Shown: positions 5,772 through 11,090 of the stretch, in pieces
Layout of the letters: every line of letters starts with the position of its first letter
Numbering within the stretch: position 1 is the stretch's first letter
Source: Desulfobulbaceae bacterium
GTDB taxonomy: Bacteria; Desulfobacterota; Desulfobulbia; Desulfobulbales; Desulfobulbaceae
DNA length: 11,090 bases
Assembly (NCBI GenBank): GCA_011322715.1
Contig: DRLX01000062.1
Span: forward strand, 1 to 11,090
Direction: 5' to 3'
Notes under the pieces: generated by a model
Seen by the model: the letters and a program-made list of their open reading frames with translations, nothing else
What the model was told of the DNA's origin: nothing
Databases searched by the model: none
Program-made: the position numbers and the translations under genes

Positions 5772-7319
5772 ATGCGCAGACTCCGAGGGTGGTGTTCTAT
5801 GGCCGGTCTCAACTATACATATAAAATGTTTAGGATCCCCACTGGACAGGACGCCATCATTTATGAGTCTGTTGATTTAACATACCCGGTTTTCACGGCT
5901 GCGAAAACCGGTGCCGATCATTATTCGGACCTGGAATTCTTTCAAGGAGAGAACATCATAAAAAATAAACCTCTTTTTATCTGTGGGGAATGTGGATACC
6001 AAAGCCGAAAATGGCTGGGAAAATGTCCGGACTGCGGCCAATGGGACAGCCTGAGCGAACAGCAACCAGCCATCGCGGCCGCTGCATCCGCGACTATCCC
6101 CCGGCCCCGACTTCTTTCCTCCTCTGACACTGCGGCACATAACAGAATGATCAGCGGTATCGGTGAACTTGACCGCGTTCTTGGCGGCGGTATTGTCCCC
6201 GGTTCCATGGTCCTGATCGGCGGTGATCCCGGTATCGGTAAATCCACCCTGATCCTGCAACTGCTGGCAGCGCTGGCAACCGAACAATGCTCAGTCCTCT
6301 ATGTGACCGGCGAGGAATCCGCCCGCCAGGTATCCATGCGGGCGGAACGACTGCAGGTGACGGACAAAAAAAACATTTTTCTTGCCACAGAGACCTGTGT
6401 GGAATCGATAGCGGCCATGGCTGCGGAGATGACACCCTCTCTTCTGGCGGTCGATTCCATCCAGACCATGTTTACCCGGGAGGCTTCCTCGGCACCTGGA
6501 TCGGTTACCCAGGTACGGGAATCGACGGCCCGTTTGGTGACTCTTGCCAAATCCACTGACCTTCCGGTGCTGCTGGTCGGTCACGTAACCAAAGACGGCG
6601 CCATTGCCGGACCAAGGGTTCTTGAGCATATGGTGGATACCGTTCTCTATTTTGAAGGGGACCGGGGCCAGCCGTTTCGAATTCTGCGCACGGTAAAAAA
6701 CAGATTCGGCTCAACCAACGAAATCGGCGTCTTTGAAATGAAGGAATCAGGATTGGCCGAGGTGGAAAACCCGTCGGCCCTGTTTCTTGCCGAGCGTCCG
6801 GTCAACGTACCAGGCTCCGTGGTAATGCCGAGTATTGAAGGAACCCGCCCGATCCTGGTTGAAGTGCAGGCACTGGTCAGCCCGTCAAACCTCGGCACAG
6901 GCCGCAGAACGGCAATCGGCGCCGATCCCCAGCGGCTGGCCCTTCTCACTGCCGTGTTGGAAAAAAAACTGGGACTGACTCTCTTTGATCATGACATCTT
7001 TCTCAACATTGCCGGTGGTATTCGTATCGACGAACCTGCCTTGGATCTGGGAGTGGTCGTTGCCCTGCTCTCCAGTCTGTTTGAAAAAGTGGTGGATCCG
7101 ACAACAGCCGTGTGCGGGGAAATAGGCCTTGCCGGAGAGATACGGGCTGTCGGTCAAATAGAAATGCGTCTACGAGAAGCCGATCGGCTGGGTTTTACGA
7201 CCTTTCTCATGCCGGAATCCAGTTATAAACGGTTGGAAAGCATTCCGAAAAGTAACATGAATATTCGTGGTATTCCCACCGTGCAAAATCTGGTCGAACT
7301 TCTTTTCCAAAAGCGATAA
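5772..7319 (+). CDS. radA: DNA repair/recombination ATPase RadA (Sms), start uncertain
   Basis: RadA is a RecA-like DnaB-type helicase that drives branch migration during recombination repair. Numbered from the ATG at 5772 (515 residues): a C4 zinc finger C71, C74, C85, C88 (CGECGYQSRKWLGKCPDCG), Walker A GGDPGIGKST (150-159), Walker B LLAVDSIQT (224-232), the RadA-specific KNRFG (309-313), and a C-terminal Lon-like domain from about 345 containing GGIRIDEPALDLGVVVALL. The first ~62 residues match nothing I know in RadA and span a 9-bp hairpin. Starting at the ATA at 5958, behind a strong AAGGAG, gives 453 residues, close to E. coli RadA (460). The given start is the conventional longest ATG frame; other ATGs are at 5799 (with GAGGG upstream) and 5826. 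The gene is divergent from nuo and probably monocistronic. Confidence 0.95.
   Translation: MRRLRGWCSMAGLNYTYKMFRIPTGQDAIIYESVDLTYPVFTAAKTGADHYSDLEFFQGENIIKNKPLFICGECGYQSRKWLGKCPDCGQWDSLSEQQPAIAAAASATIPRPRLLSSSDTAAHNRMISGIGELDRVLGGGIVPGSMVLIGGDPGIGKSTLILQLLAALATEQCSVLYVTGEESARQVSMRAERLQVTDKKNIFLATETCVESIAAMAAEMTPSLLAVDSIQTMFTREASSAPGSVTQVRESTARLVTLAKSTDLPVLLVGHVTKDGAIAGPRVLEHMVDTVLYFEGDRGQPFRILRTVKNRFGSTNEIGVFEMKESGLAEVENPSALFLAERPVNVPGSVVMPSIEGTRPILVEVQALVSPSNLGTGRRTAIGADPQRLALLTAVLEKKLGLTLFDHDIFLNIAGGIRIDEPALDLGVVVALLSSLFEKVVDPTTAVCGEIGLAGEIRAVGQIEMRLREADRLGFTTFLMPESSYKRLESIPKSNMNIRGIPTVQNLVELLFQKR
5886..5911 (+). promoter_or_regulatory. 9-bp hairpin just upstream of the radA core
   Basis: A perfect inverted repeat, CCGGTTTTC (5886-5894) and GAAAACCGG (5903-5911), encloses an 8-base loop. 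It lies inside the nominal N-terminal extension of the radA frame and 32 bases before a strong Shine-Dalgarno (AAGGAG, 5944-5949). Such a hairpin is more at home in an untranslated leader than inside coding sequence, so it supports a later translation start. It is not followed by a T-run and is therefore not a terminator. Confidence 0.45.
5944..5949 (+). promoter_or_regulatory. Strong ribosome binding site that points to a non-ATG radA start
   Basis: AAGGAG lies five bases before ATC (5955) and eight bases before ATA (5958), both in the radA frame. Eight bases is an ideal spacing, and the residues that follow (KNKPLFICGECGY) are where RadA proteins usually begin. No ATG, GTG or TTG is present in frame at this point. 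Confidence 0.5.
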
Positions 7320-7354
7320 AATCAGGCACCACGATCAATTTTAATAATCGAATT

Positions 7355-7390
7355 ATTCGCGGCTTTAGCTGCGAATGCATCATTTTGTTT
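7355..7390 (+). terminator. Likely rho-independent terminator of radA
   Basis: Starting 35 bases after the radA stop, ATTCGCGGC (7355-7363) pairs with GCTGCGAAT (7368-7376) as a 9-bp stem with one G-T pair and a TTTA loop. A T-rich stretch (ATTTTGTTT, 7382-7390) follows a few bases later. The T-run is interrupted, so termination may be partial. Confidence 0.55.
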
Positions 7391-7462
7391 GGGTTGCCGA
7401 CAATGCCCGCCTGAGTTGTAATCAGGGTATAATTATTGAAAACTTGTACAACGCATATTGTA

Positions 7463-7521
7463 AGGAATTTCTTCTCCACCCGACAAAAGAAAAACGAAAG
7501 GATACGTAAAACGAAATTCCT
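7463..7521 (+). repeat. Inverted repeat in the leader of the membrane-protein gene
   Basis: AGGAATTTC (7463-7471) and GAAATTCCT (7513-7521) are perfect 9-base inverted repeats 41 bases apart, ending 27 bases before the ATG at 7549. They could form a long-range stem in the mRNA leader or be two half-sites for a DNA-binding protein. A TATAAT lies upstream at 7428-7433, without a clear -35 partner. Confidence 0.35.
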
Positions 7522-7548
7522 CTCTATTTCATAACTGGAGCACTCATT

Positions 7549-8157
7549 ATGGATTTTAAAGACATTTTTAATAGGAGCTGGAAGCTCTTTGTCGCCAATT
7601 TACCGGCCCTGATTCTTTCAACCCTCGTCTATATTGCCGTTTCCGTCGTCTCTTTGGGGATTATGGCGCCGGTGTTAACGGCGGGCTACATGCAGTCGCT
7701 CCTGCTGCTCATCAGAGAGGAACGCAAACCGGAAATTCGCGATCTTTTCAGTCAGATGCGCCTGTTTTTCCCTCTCCTGGCCTTTCTGGTGGCCGTTATA
7801 ATCGTGGTGAGTATCGGTTTCGGAATTCTGGTGCTTCCCGGTATAGGAGTCATCATTGCACTCAGTTTTTTCTGCCTCTATATGCTGCCGCTTATGACCG
7901 ATCAGGGCCTTGGACTTATCGATGCCGTTAAAACCAGCAGCCGCATGGCCCTGGAACCACCTGTCAGCGAACAGGTAGCCGTTGTCACTGTTTTTCTTAT
8001 TATCAACTCCATCGGCAATTCAACTGGAATCGGAGTCCTGTTTACCCAGCCTTTTGCCACCCTGTTCATCCTGCTTGTCTATGAACGCAAACGACGGCGT
8101 ATGATCACGTTTTCCACCAGCGCACAAAATACTCCTCCACCGCCTCCGGGTGCATGA
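7549..8157 (+). CDS. Multi-pass inner-membrane protein of unknown function
   Basis: A 202-residue integral membrane protein with about five hydrophobic segments (near residues 18-40, 72-95, 97-115, 143-157 and 160-178). It starts MDFKDIFNRSWKLFVANLPA, a charged amphipathic lead followed by 'W.lf..N...li', and has GLGLIDAVKTSSRMA before the last helices. This layout resembles loosely defined membrane families such as DUF975/DUF4013-type proteins, but I cannot assign it firmly and no catalytic motif is visible. The C-terminus is a basic cluster (ERKRRRM) then a tail with five prolines, likely cytoplasmic. TGGAG lies eight bases before the ATG. It is 84 bases upstream of the large fusion gene on the same strand, so co-transcription is possible but not shown. 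Confidence 0.85.
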   Translation: MDFKDIFNRSWKLFVANLPALILSTLVYIAVSVVSLGIMAPVLTAGYMQSLLLLIREERKPEIRDLFSQMRLFFPLLAFLVAVIIVVSIGFGILVLPGIGVIIALSFFCLYMLPLMTDQGLGLIDAVKTSSRMALEPPVSEQVAVVTVFLIINSIGNSTGIGVLFTQPFATLFILLVYERKRRRMITFSTSAQNTPPPPPGA

Positions 8158-8241
8158 GAAGGCAGAGGAAAATACGCCCAATATTCTGGATATTGAATCT
8201 TTGCCATCCTCCGGAAAATCACCTGTAATGGATTTAACTCT

Positions 8242-11090
8242 ATGAATTTTTTTTCAGAATTACACCGTCATGAATATGAAGGTACACCTATATATATCAA
8301 TCCTTCCCTTCCGGACTGGTTTGTTCCCTCAACCCTCTGTGATCAGTTACTCATCTACCTGCAAAGGGAAGATGAAAGAGAAACGGCGCTTCAACGCTTC
8401 CGCCTGCAACAGGGGATTTCTTATCACCGGACTCAAAACCTCTATAAACAACTTGAGCTTTCCCTTTCCCATGGATCCCAAAAGCCTTATCAGGGCAGGA
8501 GTAACTGTCTTACTCTTGGGCCCTTGAAAGAACTCTGGTTTCATGTCACCGATACCTGCAACCTTGCCTGTCGTCATTGTCTATTCGGTGCCTCTCCCAC
8601 CAGGCAGACTACACTTAATAGCGAACTGTTGTATAATGCCATAAAAGAGGCAAACGATCTCGGCTGCCGCCTCTTTTACTTTACCGGCGGCGAACCGTTT
8701 GTCTATCCGGATTTTCCTGAAGTGCTGGCCCATGTTCTGCAACAAAATCCAGACACCCATGCAGTAGTCCTGACCAACGGCCTCCTTCTTAAAAAAAACC
8801 TTGCAAAACTTCACTATCTTGACGGTCAACGTCTCCACCTACAGGTCAGCCTGGACGGCCTGGAACAGACCCACGACAACCTACGCGGTACAGGGAGTTT
8901 TGCGCGTCTTAAGGAAAATATTGGTGCAACCGTTGACCAAAATGTTCCACTCACCATTTCAGTCGCCGTCAATCAAACCAATGCCGAACAACTCCCGGAA
9001 ATTGCCGAGGAAGCGGCATCCATGGGAGCAAGTGGCATTCATTTCATGTTTCACTTCATCCGCGGCAAGGGAAACAGCGAACAATTTATTGATCCTGAAC
9101 TGTTGTTACCGACTATTATCGAAGCTGCTGCGGTCTGCCGCCGGTATGATCTTTCCATTGATAACCTTGAAGGATTGAAATCCCAGATATTCACCCTGCC
9201 CGGCACCCGGCATGATCTGAGCAATATGGGATGGGAATCCATGGCCGTCGGACCGGACGGAAAAATATATCCTTCTCCGGCCCTGGTGCGTGTTGATGAG
9301 CTGGTCTGTGGTGACCTGACAAACGGTCTTGAGCGTGTGTTTACGGAAAGTTCCGTTCTTCAGCGGATACGCAACACCTCCGTTCTTGATGGTGAAAACC
9401 GGCGCAATACCTCTTTTACCCTCCTCACCGGTGGCGGCGACCCTGATCACTCCTGGATCAACGGTCATACCTTTGTCGGCCATGATCCCTATCTTCCACT
9501 CTATGAACAACTCATGCTTGCCCTGATTGCCGAACAGGCCGAGTCCTACCCGGACCAAGGTGTTTTCCGGCTTCGTATGGGAGATGTCCGTTATGACTGT
9601 CCTCAGGATGAAGGAAATGAAGTTGTATTGACCCACTGTAACTGTGTTATTTCACTCTCCGGCACCGATGGACACGGTTCAGTGCGTGAATTCTACGCTG
9701 CAGCTGCAAAAAATACCAATACGGATATACAAAATCCGCAGGCACCGGCCGGTACCCTGGATACCTTTATCCCGCAATCTTCTAAAGACCGTTCCTACGG
9801 CTGCGGCAGCCCGGTAAAAGATGCAGCGCCCACCATAGGAGAAACCGTCCTTGATCTCGGCTCAGGCTCAGGGGTTGAGTGTTTTCTGGCTGCACGTGAG
9901 GTGGGACCGACCGGCAGGGTTATCGGTATTGACATGACCGATGATATGCTTGCCCTTGCCGAGGCATCAAGAAAAGAGGTTGCCACCGATCTTGGCTATG
10001 ATATCGTTGAATTTCGCAAGGGATTTCTTGAAGATATCCCGGTTGAGGATGCAAGTGTCGATGTGGTCATCTCCAATTGCGTTATCAACCTCAGTCCGGA
10101 TAAACGCTCGACCTATCTTGAAATTCTAAGGGTCCTCAAACCGGGCGGCCGGTTGATCGTTGCTGATATAGTCACCGATGTTCCCGTCAATGGTGCCGTC
10201 GGTCATTCCAGCCGCCGGCGGGGAGAATGCCTCGGCGGGGCCATGCAACAGGACAGTCTTCTGCAAATGCTCGAAGATTGCGGTTTTGTCACTATTTTTC
10301 TCCATAAACGTTTCCCCTATAGAGAGGTCATGGGCAACAGTTTTTACTCCCTGACCTATGAAGCGAGAAAACCGGCTGTTACCATGAATGATACCCCCGT
10401 CCGTGTTGCCTACCGGGGGCCACATCCGGCCCTGATGACCGAATCCGGTTCCATGCTTCAACGCGGTCATATCACCACCCTGCCTGAAAGTGAAACCAAA
10501 AACCTTAATGATTCCTTTTTTATTTTTGATGATACAGGGGCTGTTGTTAATATCAAACAGGAGCCGTGTTGTTGCGAGGTTGCTCCGGAAACAACCGCAC
10601 CGAAAAAAAGAAAACGTGCTGTTCCCATCAAACGGCATAACAGCGGCTGCATGGTCTGCGGTGAGGAACTTGTCTACAGTAACGAGGCCGAAAAACGGAC
10701 CTGCCATTTCTGCGGCAAGGTTGAATTAAGCAACAGTGACTGTGTACAGGGCCATTATATATGTGATGGCTGTCATCAGCAGGAGGCTATAGAGGTCATC
10801 CGTCATATTTGTCTTCAAAGCCGGGAAAAAGATCTACTCCGCCTGCTGCTCACCATCAGAAGTCACCCGTCCGTTCCCATGCATGGACCCGAACATCATG
10901 CCATGATACCCGGTGTTATTCTTACCGCCCTGCGCAACAGCGGCGGCCGGGTAAATGATGAAGATATCCTGGCGGGAATTGACCGTGGGGCCAAGGTACC
11001 CGGCGGTGCCTGCGGTTTCTGGGGAAGCTGCGGCGCAGCCATCGGAGCCGGTATCGCCGCATCTCTTTTTCTTGATGCCACTCCGCTTAC
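8242..11090 (+). CDS. Radical SAM / ArsM-like methyltransferase / DUF5714 fusion protein, 3' end beyond window
   Basis: An open frame of 949 codons runs off the window. Domains in order: residues 1-85, a small PqqD/RRE-like fold by pattern only; 95-310, radical SAM with C106, C110, C113 (CNLACRHC) and GGEP at 149-152; 330-470, a SPASM-like region (GPDGKIYPSPAL, later LTGGGDPDHSW) without its expected cysteines; 510-690, class I methyltransferase with motif LDLGSGSG (537-544), IGIDMT, and ArsM-type cysteines C521 (YGCGSP), C613 (SNCVINLSPDK) and C663 (GECLGGA); 690-780, ArsM-like tail ending in C776-C778; 800-949, DUF5714 with Cys pairs, MHGPEHH (880-886) and GGACGFWGSCGAA (921-933). Each half suggests SAM chemistry on a soft, thiol-seeking atom such as arsenic. 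The substrate is unknown and the role is inference. The ATG at 8242 is the first in frame after a stop at 8194; its Shine-Dalgarno is weak. Confidence 0.93.
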   Translation, partial: MNFFSELHRHEYEGTPIYINPSLPDWFVPSTLCDQLLIYLQREDERETALQRFRLQQGISYHRTQNLYKQLELSLSHGSQKPYQGRSNCLTLGPLKELWFHVTDTCNLACRHCLFGASPTRQTTLNSELLYNAIKEANDLGCRLFYFTGGEPFVYPDFPEVLAHVLQQNPDTHAVVLTNGLLLKKNLAKLHYLDGQRLHLQVSLDGLEQTHDNLRGTGSFARLKENIGATVDQNVPLTISVAVNQTNAEQLPEIAEEAASMGASGIHFMFHFIRGKGNSEQFIDPELLLPTIIEAAAVCRRYDLSIDNLEGLKSQIFTLPGTRHDLSNMGWESMAVGPDGKIYPSPALVRVDELVCGDLTNGLERVFTESSVLQRIRNTSVLDGENRRNTSFTLLTGGGDPDHSWINGHTFVGHDPYLPLYEQLMLALIAEQAESYPDQGVFRLRMGDVRYDCPQDEGNEVVLTHCNCVISLSGTDGHGSVREFYAAAAKNTNTDIQNPQAPAGTLDTFIPQSSKDRSYGCGSPVKDAAPTIGETVLDLGSGSGVECFLAAREVGPTGRVIGIDMTDDMLALAEASRKEVATDLGYDIVEFRKGFLEDIPVEDASVDVVISNCVINLSPDKRSTYLEILRVLKPGGRLIVADIVTDVPVNGAVGHSSRRRGECLGGAMQQDSLLQMLEDCGFVTIFLHKRFPYREVMGNSFYSLTYEARKPAVTMNDTPVRVAYRGPHPALMTESGSMLQRGHITTLPESETKNLNDSFFIFDDTGAVVNIKQEPCCCEVAPETTAPKKRKRAVPIKRHNSGCMVCGEELVYSNEAEKRTCHFCGKVELSNSDCVQGHYICDGCHQQEAIEVIRHICLQSREKDLLRLLLTIRSHPSVPMHGPEHHAMIPGVILTALRNSGGRVNDEDILAGIDRGAKVPGGACGFWGSCGAAIGAGIAASLFLDATPL

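Noticed and set aside
8179..8195. Small hairpin CAATAT/ATATTG between the membrane-protein gene and the fusion gene
   Set aside because: Six AT-rich pairs with no T-run; too weak to call a terminator or regulatory element.
8270..8527. Possible short gene starting at ATG 8270
   Set aside because: It is out of frame with the fusion gene, which continues through the region into a perfect radical SAM motif.
10126..10707. A 193-codon minus-strand open frame inside the fusion gene
   Set aside because: The plus-strand frame carries conserved methyltransferase and DUF5714 motifs over the same bases; the minus frame is a shadow.

Overview
The window looks like chromosome from an anaerobic, respiring Gram-negative bacterium, probably of the Desulfobacterota (a Desulfobulbales-like sulfate or sulfur metaboliser). 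This placement is inference: complex I genes run A-B-C-D-H-I-J-K with no E, F or G between D and H, C and D are separate genes, and an anaerobic-type radical SAM/arsenic-methyltransferase-like/DUF5714 fusion lies nearby. No rRNA, tRNA, mobile element or CRISPR array was seen.

Minus strand, 5179 down to 1: a tightly packed respiratory complex I operon, nuoA-nuoB-nuoC-nuoD-nuoH-nuoI-nuoJ-nuoK, mostly with overlapping stops and starts. It is followed by the 5' end of a gene for a proton-channel subunit that resembles Mrp antiporter subunit D/NuoM more than a standard NuoL. The genes encode the quinone-side electron module (B, C, D, I) and membrane arm (A, H, J, K, antiporter-like subunits). The NADH-oxidising module (NuoE, F, G) is not in the run, so electrons may enter from ferredoxin or another donor. 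NuoD is short in the manner of FpoD/NdhH, and NuoH and NuoA carry unusual residues at sites that are normally strongly conserved.

Positions 5180 to about 5771 form a divergent, AT-rich intergenic region with several hairpins and no convincing gene. It should hold the nuoA promoter (minus) and the radA promoter (plus).

Plus strand, 5772 to 7319: radA (DNA repair/recombination ATPase). The family-like protein begins near 5958, where a strong Shine-Dalgarno precedes ATC-ATA rather than ATG; the in-frame ATG codons lie far upstream, across a 9-bp hairpin. A terminator-like hairpin follows. At 7549 to 8157 is an unassigned multi-pass membrane protein.

Plus strand, 8242 to the window end: the most interesting gene, at least 949 codons and still open. 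In one polypeptide it joins a possible PqqD-like N-terminus, a radical SAM domain (CxxxCxxC), a SPASM-like region that has lost its expected cysteines, an ArsM-like methyltransferase retaining the three arsenic-site cysteines, a CCC motif, and a Cys/His-rich DUF5714 domain. It could be a single-chain enzyme for making or modifying an organo-metalloid or organosulfur compound; that role is inference.
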